Shown piece after piece: positions 1-7,708 of a stretch of 64,000 nt of DNA (position 1 is the first letter of the stretch; every line of letters starts with the position of its first letter). Location: positions 2,920,501 to 2,984,500 of the forward strand of contig NZ_CP044543.1 of NCBI RefSeq assembly GCF_008932115.1. Direction: 5' to 3'. Made by a program: the position numbers and the translations under genes. The DNA comes from Bradyrhizobium betae. GTDB taxonomy: Bacteria; Pseudomonadota; Alphaproteobacteria; Rhizobiales; Xanthobacteraceae. The notes under the pieces were generated by a model, which saw nothing but the letters and a program-made list of their open reading frames with translations, searched no databases and was not told the DNA's origin.

Positions 1-1
1 G

Positions 2-802
2 CGGATGCGCGAGCTTGCACGCGTTGTGGAGCAGCGGGATCCGGCGGGCATCGCCACCACGCTGGACACGGCCATTCTGGATGCGGGTGCCATCACGGCG
101 GAGCGAAATGCCGCGATGGCTGATTCCGAGACCAGCACGATCGTCTACGAACTGAATCAACTTCGCGGCGCGCCGCTCAAAGCGCGGCTCCGCATTGCTC
201 CGCCCGATATCACGCTGCCCGGCCTTCCGTCGGTCGAGCGCATGGCGCAACAAGCTGGCATCAACAATTTCGAGATTCAGTCGCTGCGCGCGCAATTGCA
301 GCAGCAAGGGTTGCGCGTTGACCTCGCACAAGCAGCGCGTGTGCCGAACGTCTCAGTCGGTCCCTACTTCAATCGCGCGAAGTCAGACAGCCGCGAGACC
401 AATTTCGGCATACGGCTGACGACGACGTTGCCGCTTTGGAATAGCCAGGCTGCTGGCCTCGCACAGGAGTTGAGCCGTCAATCCCAGGGCGATGCGGCCC
501 TGCTCGCCGCCAACCGACGGATCGCGAGGCAGGTTTACGAACAGGCAGCCTACTACGAGGCGAAGCGTCGAGCCCTTGCGGGCTGGCCAGCCGGGGCCAC
601 CGAGAAATTTGCGGCCGCAGCTACCGCCGCCGCCGATAGTTATCGCCAGGGAGCGATCCCGATCGCAACTTACGTCGAGATGCAGCGCCAGTATCTGGAC
701 GCGCTGTCGGCTCTGCTCGACACGCGACGTGAGGCTATGGAAGCGATGCTTCAACTTCGGGCGCTCAATGGCGGCCGCAGCTTCGACGGCGTGTCCCGAT
801 GA
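2..802 (+). CDS. Outer-membrane efflux channel, TolC/CzcC type (5' end cut off)
   Basis: This is the C-terminal part (about 266 residues) of an outer-membrane factor that forms the exit duct of a tripartite metal efflux pump. The reading frame is open from base 2, so the true start and signal peptide lie upstream of the window. The visible part is rich in long Ala/Gln/Arg helices (for example the stretch around 'QAAGINNFEIQSLRAQ' and 'ANRRIARQVYEQAAYYEAK') separated by short hydrophobic strand segments ('NVSVGPYF', 'GIRLTTTLPLW'), the usual alternation of coiled-coil and barrel in TolC-like proteins. The stop overlaps the start of the CzcA-like gene in an ATGA arrangement, which supports co-translation and the pump assignment. 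The periplasmic adaptor (CzcB-like) is not in view and may precede it. Confidence 0.85.
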   Translation, partial: RMRELARVVEQRDPAGIATTLDTAILDAGAITAERNAAMADSETSTIVYELNQLRGAPLKARLRIAPPDITLPGLPSVERMAQQAGINNFEIQSLRAQLQQQGLRVDLAQAARVPNVSVGPYFNRAKSDSRETNFGIRLTTTLPLWNSQAAGLAQELSRQSQGDAALLAANRRIARQVYEQAAYYEAKRRALAGWPAGATEKFAAAATAAADSYRQGAIPIATYVEMQRQYLDALSALLDTRREAMEAMLQLRALNGGRSFDGVSR

Positions 803-3800
803 CGCGGCGGATTCTGGAATGGACAACCGGTCGACCAGCCACGGTGATGATCATCGCTTTGCTGATCGCTGGTCTTGGAATCTGGTCTTTCGTGAATCTG
901 CAAATCGATGTCATTCCCGACATCACAGGCGTGCAGGTGCAGATCAACACGACTGTTCCTGCCCTGGCGCCAGAGGAAATCGAGCGTCTTGTGACGCTGC
1001 CCATCGAGCGCAGCATGGGTGGTCAGCCGGGCCTGCGGGAAATGCGATCGCTCACCAAGACCGGACTGTCACAGGTCACGCTCATCTATCAGGACGGCAC
1101 GGACCAGCTTCGCGCACGCCAATTCGTCAACGAGCGGCTTTCCGCAGTGCGCGACATGCTGCCAGCCGGATCATCGCCGCGCCTCGCTCCGATCACCACC
1201 GGGCTTGGCGAAATCTGGTACTACACACTCGAATGGGCGCAACCGCCGTCCGATTTGGACGAGCGGCAACAACTGATGGAGTTGTTCGAGGCTCAGGAAT
1301 ATATCGTGCGCCCGATGCTGCGCGCGATCGAGGGGGTCGCCGACGTCAATTCCAACGGCGGCCTCGAACGTCAGTTTGTCATCGAGCCTGATCTGAAGAA
1401 GCTCACGACAGCGGGCATCACGCCGAGCGAGCTTGCCCAGGCTGTTGGCGCCAACGTCGCCAATGCCGGCGGCGGGACCATCACCAAGAACGGCCAACGC
1501 TTCACCGTCCGAACCGAAGCGCGTGTCACGACGGCGGAGATGATCCGCGCATTACCCGTGAAATTCGCAGGTGGCGTGCGGCCGCTGACTGTAGCGGATC
1601 TGGCGACCGTGACCATCGGCCATGCTCCACGCGATGGCGCCGCGACCACCAACGGCAAGGAAACCGTGCTCGGCACAGTGATGATGCTGGTCGGGCAGAA
1701 CAGCCGGGACGTTGCCCGGCGCGTCGATGCGCAATTGCCGAACCTGCGCGCCGCGCTGCCCAAAGGCATGATCCTTCAGGTTCAGTACGATCGTTCAGAA
1801 TTGGTGGATCGCACCATCGCGACGGTCGAGCGCAACCTTGGCGAGGGAGCGTTGCTGGTCGCCGTCGTATTGCTGATCGTGGTCGGCAACTGGCGCGCGG
1901 CATTTATCGTCGCGTCGGTCATCCCGCTGGCCTTTCTCATGATGATCTCGGGCATGCATGCGCTCGGTATATCGGGCAATCTGATGAGCCTCGGCGCGCT
2001 CGACTTCGGCCTGGTCGTAGATGGCGCGATCGTCGTCGTGGAAAACACATTGCGTCTGATGGGCGAGGCACAGCGCCTCAAGGGGCGCGAGCTGACGGCC
2101 GATGAACGCCGTCGCATCGTCATCAACGCTGCGGGGGGCGTGGCGCGGCCCGTGTTCTTCGGCATGGCCATCATCGCGCTGGTTTATGTGCCGGTACTCA
2201 GCCTGGGCGGCGTCGAGGGGAAGCTGTTTCAGCCGATGGCGCAAGCCGTGATGCTGGCGCTGGCAGCGGCGCTGATCGTTACCTTTACGCTAGTGCCGGC
2301 GCTGTGCGCCCGGCTGCTACGAGGCGAAAAGGTGCGTCAGCCGAGCGTCAGTGAAAAGGAAGATTCTCTCCCGGAGATAACCGCCGACAACCACATCACG
2401 CATAACGGTGGCTTCGCCGGCCTCGTGATCCGGGGCTACCGTCCCGTCCTGGACTTCGCCCTCCGTCATCCCGCTGCCCTTCTCGTTCCATCGGCAGTCC
2501 TGTTGGCCGTGGCATTGAGGATATTCCTGACCCTTGGCTCGCAGTTTACGCCACGCCTCGATGAGGGCTCCATCACGGCGATGGTCTACAAGCCCGTGGG
2601 GATGTCGCTCGACCGTAGCCTTGAGATCGAGCAGCAAACCGAGCGTGAAATTTTGCGTCGCTTTCCGCAAGTGACCCGAACCTTCTCCCGCATCGGCACC
2701 AGCGCGGTTGCGACCGACCCGATGCCGCCGAATGAGAACGACCTCTACATCTTCTACAAGCCGCTCGACCAATGGCCGCAAGGTCCGGACATGCCGCGCA
2801 ACAAGAGCGAGCTGGTTGCGGCGATCGAAAAGGCTGCCACTGCGCTGGCGCCGGAGCAGTCATTCCTTTTCGCGCAGCCTATCGAGATGCGCTTCAACGA
2901 AATGTTGGAGGGCACGCGGGCGGATCTGTCGGTCAAGATATTCGGAGACGACTACGACGTGCTTGAGCGGCTCGCCGCGCAGGCGCGAGAGGAATTGCAA
3001 GGCGTGCCCGGCACCGCCAATGCCGCATTCGAAGCGGCCAGCCGCACCCACAGTGTGGTGGTCGAGATCAATCACGACGCGATGGTGCGGTTGGGGCTGG
3101 GAACCGCCGAGGTCAACCGTGCCATTGCGTCAGCGATCGGTGGGGACGAGGTCGGCTTCATCGCGGACGGAGAGCATCGACACGCGATCGTCGTTCGTAT
3201 GCCCGAGTCCTTACGCGCGGACACAAAATCGATCCTCTCCCTTCCATTGCGCGTCGGCGCGTCCGGCCTTGTGCCGCTGGACCGCGTTGCAAGTCTGCGC
3301 GAGATGAGAACGGTCGAACCGATCCTGCACGACAATGGTAAGCGCCGCGCCGCCTTGATGGTCAATCTCAACACCAGCGACATCGAAGGTTATGTGACCG
3401 CAGCGCGTGCACGCCTCGACGGCAAGCTTGCGCTGCCTGAATCCTATCGCATCGAGTTCGGAGGCCAGTTCCGTCAGCTAGAAGCGGCCCGAGCCCGTCT
3501 GATGATCGTCGTGCCGGCGGCGCTGCTGATGATCTTCTTGCTCGTTTATTCGGCGTTGGGGAGCGTCCGTCATGCCGCCGTCGTCTATACCGGTATTCCG
3601 TTTGCGATCACCGGTGGCGTGCTGGCACTCTGGCTACGTGACATGCCATTCTCGATCACCGCCGCGATCGGCTTTATCGCGGTCTCCGGCATCGCGATGC
3701 TGAATGGTCTCGTTCTGATCGATCATATCAATGCGTTGCGGCGGAAGCTGCCTGTTATCGAGGCAGTCCGGCAAGCCGCCACGGATCGGCTCCGTCCGGT

Positions 3801-4029
3801 ATTGTCGACCGCCATGGTCGCGGGAATCGGCTTCGTACCGATGGCGATTTCACAGGGCGCGGGAGCGGAGGTGCAACGACCGCTCGCCACTGTCGTCATC
3901 GGCGGCGTCCTGTCGTCCACCGTTCTGACGCTGCTGCTGTTGCCGGCGATCTACCGATGGATGGAGCGCCGCTCCGCAGCCGTCGTCGAACGAGAGAAAC
4001 AGCCGTTGGAAGTGGAGGTTTCAGCATGA
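799..4029 (+). CDS. czcA: Heavy-metal RND efflux pump, CzcA/CnrA type
   Basis: This is a full-length (1076 residues) inner-membrane proton/metal antiporter of the HME-RND family. An N-terminal membrane segment (residues 15-35) is followed by a large periplasmic loop, a membrane bundle from about residue 350, a second periplasmic loop and a C-terminal bundle. The fourth-helix signature reads DFG at 402-404 and VVDGA at 406-410 followed by VVVEN. The DFGxxxDGAxxxxEN form is known from the cobalt/zinc/cadmium and nickel/cobalt pumps (CzcA, CnrA, NccA), whereas the copper/silver CusA form lacks the DFG aspartate, so divalent Co, Zn, Cd or Ni is the likelier substrate; that is inference from the motif. 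It overlaps both neighbours by ATGA junctions and so sits in an operon with the channel upstream and a small secreted protein downstream. Confidence 0.93.
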   Translation: MTRRILEWTTGRPATVMIIALLIAGLGIWSFVNLQIDVIPDITGVQVQINTTVPALAPEEIERLVTLPIERSMGGQPGLREMRSLTKTGLSQVTLIYQDGTDQLRARQFVNERLSAVRDMLPAGSSPRLAPITTGLGEIWYYTLEWAQPPSDLDERQQLMELFEAQEYIVRPMLRAIEGVADVNSNGGLERQFVIEPDLKKLTTAGITPSELAQAVGANVANAGGGTITKNGQRFTVRTEARVTTAEMIRALPVKFAGGVRPLTVADLATVTIGHAPRDGAATTNGKETVLGTVMMLVGQNSRDVARRVDAQLPNLRAALPKGMILQVQYDRSELVDRTIATVERNLGEGALLVAVVLLIVVGNWRAAFIVASVIPLAFLMMISGMHALGISGNLMSLGALDFGLVVDGAIVVVENTLRLMGEAQRLKGRELTADERRRIVINAAGGVARPVFFGMAIIALVYVPVLSLGGVEGKLFQPMAQAVMLALAAALIVTFTLVPALCARLLRGEKVRQPSVSEKEDSLPEITADNHITHNGGFAGLVIRGYRPVLDFALRHPAALLVPSAVLLAVALRIFLTLGSQFTPRLDEGSITAMVYKPVGMSLDRSLEIEQQTEREILRRFPQVTRTFSRIGTSAVATDPMPPNENDLYIFYKPLDQWPQGPDMPRNKSELVAAIEKAATALAPEQSFLFAQPIEMRFNEMLEGTRADLSVKIFGDDYDVLERLAAQAREELQGVPGTANAAFEAASRTHSVVVEINHDAMVRLGLGTAEVNRAIASAIGGDEVGFIADGEHRHAIVVRMPESLRADTKSILSLPLRVGASGLVPLDRVASLREMRTVEPILHDNGKRRAALMVNLNTSDIEGYVTAARARLDGKLALPESYRIEFGGQFRQLEAARARLMIVVPAALLMIFLLVYSALGSVRHAAVVYTGIPFAITGGVLALWLRDMPFSITAAIGFIAVSGIAMLNGLVLIDHINALRRKLPVIEAVRQAATDRLRPVLSTAMVAGIGFVPMAISQGAGAEVQRPLATVVIGGVLSSTVLTLLLLPAIYRWMERRSAAVVEREKQPLEVEVSA

Positions 4030-4508
4030 AAAGATCGAATCGGCTCCGTGACGTGGCAATCTTAGCCGCTATGACGTCACTTTTCTTTGTCTCGCCGGCC
4101 CTCTCGCTCGCAAGTTCTCCTGTCCATGACAATCAACCCAGTCCTTTCTACGTGCAAAACCTGCCGGCGGAAGTGCGGGCAGGCCTTCAAAAATACAGGA
4201 AGGTATGTGGCGATGAATTGACAACAACGCGTGGCTTCAGCCGCTTCATTGACGTTGGGAACGTTCGTCTCATCGCTCTTCATCTTCATGAACTCAGATG
4301 TGGCGACCGCCTTACGTTTTGTAGCAGCGGAAAATGCCTCCATCAGGTCTACATGTCGCACCACGGACGATATCATCTGGTGATGAGTGTCAGGGCAAAT
4401 GAAGTCACGTTGAGAGGCCTGGACAACACTCCGGCGATTGAAGTTGAATGCGGCTTTGGACTACAGCGTATGTGGCGATGGAACGGTAGGCGTTTCATCG
4501 GAAGATAG
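4026..4508 (+). CDS. Small secreted protein of the efflux operon, unknown function
   Basis: The gene encodes 160 residues and starts inside the stop of czcA (ATGA). The start is chosen because it gives a clean signal peptide: basic MKRSNRLRD, then a hydrophobic core ending near 'SPALSLASS', so export to the periplasm is likely. The mature part has three cysteines near the centre (in 'KVCGDE', 'LRCGDRLTFCSSGKC') and one near the end ('VECGFG'), which may form disulfides or bind metal. I do not recognise the family. Its place at the end of a metal efflux operon suggests an accessory periplasmic role, but nothing in the sequence proves it. Confidence 0.7.
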   Translation: MKRSNRLRDVAILAAMTSLFFVSPALSLASSPVHDNQPSPFYVQNLPAEVRAGLQKYRKVCGDELTTTRGFSRFIDVGNVRLIALHLHELRCGDRLTFCSSGKCLHQVYMSHHGRYHLVMSVRANEVTLRGLDNTPAIEVECGFGLQRMWRWNGRRFIGR

Positions 4509-4627
4509 CATCATTGATCAGCCTGACCGGCCAAGTTTCCAGATCGATCTCGAAGGCAAGGCGCCTTTTCCTATGTGCTCAGCGCCGCGTTACAAAGCCT
4601 TAGAAATGTAATTCAGGACCATGTTCC

Positions 4628-5323
4628 ATGCGAGCCCTTCATAAAGAGAACCATCTGATCGAACGAATAGGTTGGCTTCGCGCAGCGGTGCTAGGCGCCA
4701 ATGACGGGCTGATTTCAACATCGAGTCTGATCGTCGGTGTTGCCGCCGCGACCGCCGCTTCCCACGAAATTCTGGTTGCTGGCGTAGCGGGGCTCGTCGC
4801 CGGAGCAATGTCGATGGCTGCAGGCGAATATGTGTCGGTCAGTTCCCAGGCCGATACGGAAGAAGCCGACATGGCGCGTGAGCGCCGCGAACTTGCCACG
4901 CAACCTGAAGCGGAGCTGGCCGAACTCGCCGCGATCTACGAGCAGCGTGGTGTAACGCCCGAACTGGCGCGACAGGTCGCCGAGCAGATGATGGCAAAGG
5001 ACGCCTTCGGGGCCCATGCGCGGGATGAACTCGGACTGACCAGTCATGTGATGGCGAAGCCAGTTCAAGCGGCTTTCACTTCGGCGGTCACCTTCGCATC
5101 TGGCGCGACTTTGCCGCTGGCCGTCGCTCTCCTGTCGCCGGCCTGGACCGCCACCTGGACCGTCTCCATTGCCTGCCTCATCGGACTTGGCGTTCTCGGA
5201 GCGATCGGCGCTCGCGCTGGCGGCGCCAGCATATGGAAACCCACTCTTCGGGTCGTGTTTTGGGGAGCAGTCGCCATGGCCTCAACTGCGACCATTGGTG
5301 CCCTCATCGGTCGAGCCGTCTAG
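4628..5323 (+). CDS. VIT1/CCC1-family metal transporter
   Basis: The 231-residue protein matches the VIT1/CCC1 family, membrane carriers of iron and manganese. The N-terminal 'IGWLRAAVLGANDGLISTSS' segment is the family hallmark, and 'AGAMSMAAGEYVSVSSQADTE' marks the end of the second helix, where the metal-binding cytosolic loop begins. That loop (about residues 75-140) is rich in Glu and Met (EEADMARERRE, EQMMAKDAFG), as expected for the metal-binding domain. Three further hydrophobic helices follow to the C-terminus. It lies about 120 bases after the efflux operon on the same strand and may have its own promoter. Substrate (Fe, Mn or another divalent ion) cannot be told from sequence alone. 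Confidence 0.9.
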   Translation: MRALHKENHLIERIGWLRAAVLGANDGLISTSSLIVGVAAATAASHEILVAGVAGLVAGAMSMAAGEYVSVSSQADTEEADMARERRELATQPEAELAELAAIYEQRGVTPELARQVAEQMMAKDAFGAHARDELGLTSHVMAKPVQAAFTSAVTFASGATLPLAVALLSPAWTATWTVSIACLIGLGVLGAIGARAGGASIWKPTLRVVFWGAVAMASTATIGALIGRAV

Positions 5324-5871
5324 TTCGCGGAGCTCTCTATTTTTTAATCGATTTTGCACTCGATATTTGCATCGCTGCAGAATGGGATTTTCTGCGATGT
5401 ATTCCAGCGGTACCCAATCACACATGCCGCGGACTTCAGGACTAGGAGAGAGCCACTGCGTACGCGGCCCAGATTTGGAAAGAGCTAGTCATTTCCTCAT
5501 AGACCCGGGAGAAGCAAAATACCGGATACCTTGTACTTGGTCCGATATCAGCTCCGCGTTCGGTTCGGCGCACCCGTTTGGGTGGGGCTATTGGCGGCAG
5601 CCGGCGAACGCTGAAAGATGAGAGGATCACGATGCCCCAAAATAAATTAATCGCAGATTCAATCACATATGCGTTCGCACTTTTATCCAGTACGGCGCGC
5701 CATTCTCCTTGTGAGATTGGCTCTTTCCCCCACACATTGTCCTTGTTATTTCTGTAGCCTGCCGTCCGGCCATATCAGCCGTCACGCCTGCAGCGCCGTG
5801 CGCGCGGCCAGTATCTCGGGCCAGCGCCTTTACACTCGCCCTTGAAAGTGAAGGCGCGTTCTAGCTTTGTG
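5324..5871. other. Intergenic stretch without a supported gene
   Basis: About 550 bases between the VIT gene and the PilZ gene. The base composition is lower in GC than the flanking genes. A 41-codon open frame at 5632-5757 (+) has a plausible GAGAGG ribosome site but looks like a remnant and is not called. No convincing terminator or repeat is seen apart from a T-run just after the VIT stop (5339-5346). Confidence 0.5.
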
Positions 5872-6117
5872 TCAATCGAACGCCACGCCGATGCGCGTAG
5901 CGCTCCGCCAGACTATTCGACACTGTGAGCAAGCGCCGCCAGGTTCTATTTTCAGCTCGAAGGCATCCGGAATGTTCAGGGCAGCAGGAACTTCGAGGCA
6001 GGCGCCTGTGTCCGACAAGTTTCGGACGACGCAACTTATCACGGACGATCGCTGATTGAGAATGATCTTCCCCGTCAACAGCGTGCGGCGACGGCGAGTG
6101 GTGCGACGCTCCGTCAT
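5872..6117 (-). CDS. PilZ-domain protein
   Basis: The protein is a single PilZ domain of 81 residues, a module that in many cases binds cyclic di-GMP. The N-terminal basic stretch 'ERRTTRRRR' supplies the RxxxR motif, and 'NLSDTGACLEV' supplies the second, [D/N]xSxxG motif; both are intact, so ligand binding is plausible. I chose the ATG at 6117 over the upstream TTG codons because single-domain PilZ proteins of this group usually begin shortly before the arginine motif. It is isolated, with a membrane protein gene further upstream on the same strand. Partner and output are unknown. Confidence 0.85.
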   Translation of the reverse strand: MTERRTTRRRRTLLTGKIILNQRSSVISCVVRNLSDTGACLEVPAALNIPDAFELKIEPGGACSQCRIVWRSATRIGVAFD

Positions 6118-6262
6118 AACCAATACCAAACGACGCCGCAGGCGGTTGTCGCTGCCCCGCGTCTCGCCTCGACGGCCACCTTCGCGATTCCCGTATCGCG
6201 TGGCAGGTTATTGGCGAGTATTTTGAAGACGAGAGCCCCCGGCATAGCGCACTCGCAATACT

Positions 6263-6523
6263 TCAACGTAGAAACACCATCCGCGCGGTTTGGCCGAGCA
6301 GGACAAAGGCCAAAGATTCGTCCCAGTAGCTCAAGACTCCCAATCTGAATCGTTGGTGGTTCATGAGGGCCAAGGCACAGCTGATAGCCGCGCTCATAAA
6401 CAGCATCATCGTAAGCGCTTTCCCGAATCCCCAGGGCAGCGGGCTTTGAGCACCGGCAAAGATCAGCACGATCAAAAGTTTGAGAGAAAGGCGACGGAGC
6501 ACAAAGCGCGAGTCCGACGTCAT
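6263..6523 (-). CDS. Small two-helix membrane protein, unknown function
   Basis: This reading gives 86 residues from an ATG at 6523. A first hydrophobic segment (about residues 13-30, 'LSLKLLIVLIFAGAQSPL') and a second ('ALTMMLFMSAAISCALALM', 36-55) are followed by the tail 'YWDESLAFVLLGQTARMVF', a pattern that recurs in short rhizobial membrane proteins ending in WDEAL-type helices. The frame stays open far upstream (to 6904), but the upstream part is basic and not protein-like, so the short start is preferred. Function is unknown. Confidence 0.5.
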   Translation of the reverse strand: MTSDSRFVLRRLSLKLLIVLIFAGAQSPLPWGFGKALTMMLFMSAAISCALALMNHQRFRLGVLSYWDESLAFVLLGQTARMVFLR

Positions 6524-7074
6524 TTTCGGCTCGGCTGCATAACGACGTCGTATCCGCGAAGAGGCAGTACGAAAGAGACACTGCGATAAACGCAATGTCG
6601 GTCGGGCAAAGGCATCCAAGCCCGTGCGGCGAAACCGAAACGCCGCTTTCAGAAAGGTTAAGGACAACGAATAAAGCAATCGCCGAAGACGAGGGCTTCG
6701 CGCGACGATGCGCTCGACAAGAACCATATCGATACCCACACTAGACCTCGGATCGAAATAAATCAGAGCGATCACATCGCTAGTGAAGTCGACGCGCCCG
6801 TGTCCGGTGAGTCTAAGCGGCTTGATATTGCGCAGGTAGTTATCGCCGAAGACCTTACAATATACGATGGTATATCCCGGATATTGTTTTGTATATCGGA
6901 TCAACCCCGCAAGACACTGTCACTCAAGGAATGACGGTGATATCCAGCCAATGTCATCTAGCGGCTCCAACCCGCTGCCGACGCATGAGGATCAACGAGC
7001 AATGCCAAGCGACAGTAGTCGAGCAAGCGTGCCGCTCAGGTCGTTCTCGCGAGTCTGAATCATCAGTCTCGCCT
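6524..7074. other. Intergenic stretch, no supported gene
   Basis: About 550 bases between the small membrane protein (-) and the next + strand gene. The - strand frame continues open through most of it but has no credible start or composition. An AT-rich patch at about 6858-6900 could hold divergent promoters; no specific site can be defended. Confidence 0.4.
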
Positions 7075-7097
7075 GTGACGGCCGAGCGGCTCGTCAC
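7075..7097 (+). promoter_or_regulatory. Hairpin abutting the ribosome site of the 7109 gene
   Basis: GTGACGGCC pairs with GGC-t-CGTCAC around a GAGC loop (one bulged T). The 3' arm ends one base before a GGAGG ribosome site at 7098-7102, seven bases before the ATG. A stem placed this tightly can influence translation or protect the transcript end; which is not known. Confidence 0.45.
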
Positions 7098-7108
7098 GGA
7101 GGTGAGAC

Positions 7109-7405
7109 ATGACTCTCCAATTTTTTACTCTGCCGGCTTCGCTCCGCGTTTCGCGGATCGCCTCGCCGAAACGCAATCCCGCATTCGCCGACCCGCGATG
7201 CGAGCGTGACCGTCCTTTCACGAAGTCTCCCCGCACGAACCGGACTCGACTGGTCGCGGCGTGGCGTGTCAATGGCGAGACCGGTCGGCTCGAATGCATC
7301 TGGATGCTTGACGCCGAACCAGACACGGGCGGCGGGTTGCGCCGATTGATCGAGCGCGCCGGACTCCTTCTTGCAGTTTACCAGCATGGTCGCTTTGCGG
7401 CGTGA
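7109..7405 (+). CDS. Small protein with W-x-TGRL-x-W core
   Basis: The gene encodes 98 residues and has a strong GGAGGTGAG ribosome site at 7098-7106, which decides the start. The first half is basic and poorly structured; the second half holds 'LVAAWRVNGETGRLECIWML' followed by a helix 'GLRRLIERAGLLLAVYQ'. The same core pattern (LxAxW, then GRL, then W) is found in another small gene of this window at 31150-31365, so the two are probably members of one family of short proteins. No enzyme motif is visible and function is unknown. Confidence 0.55.
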   Translation: MTLQFFTLPASLRVSRIASPKRNPAFADPRCERDRPFTKSPRTNRTRLVAAWRVNGETGRLECIWMLDAEPDTGGGLRRLIERAGLLLAVYQHGRFAA

Positions 7406-7645
7406 GGCGTGTGATGCATTCCCTCACGCTGCATAAGGCCAGCACGGCGATGGTTCTGGTGTCCGCCGGCCTGGACGGGCTTCACCCCCGCCGGGGCGGC
7501 AATCCGTACTCGCGCAGAATCGCACGGTCGCGCGAAGGTGCGGACCCTCCCTGGTGAAGAGCGGCTGCGCTGCTCAAGCGCGGTCCGAATGCCGAGCGTC
7601 GTGAAGATGCATCGGTTTCATTATCCCCTCAGCCGACCAAGACCC

Positions 7646-7690
7646 CAAGCGCCGAAGACCGTGCCGAGAGGCGCATGGTCTCGGCGCTTG
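7646..7690 (+). promoter_or_regulatory. Long hairpin in the mgtA leader
   Basis: CAAGCGCCGAAGACC (7646-7660) pairs with GGTCTCGGCGCTTG (7677-7690), leaving one bulged A; the 16-base loop can form an inner GCC-gaga-GGC stem. The 3' arm ends three bases before the AGGAGA ribosome site of the ATPase gene. There is no T-run, so a control of translation is more likely than a terminator. Magnesium transporter genes often have regulated leaders, but this one does not match any that I can name. Confidence 0.55.
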
Positions 7691-7708
7691 CGGCAGGAGA
7701 TTCATCCA

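Noticed and set aside
5632..5757. 41-codon open frame with GAGAGG upstream
   Set aside because: Too short, no recognisable fold, in a region that looks degenerate; left as a note in the intergenic entry.
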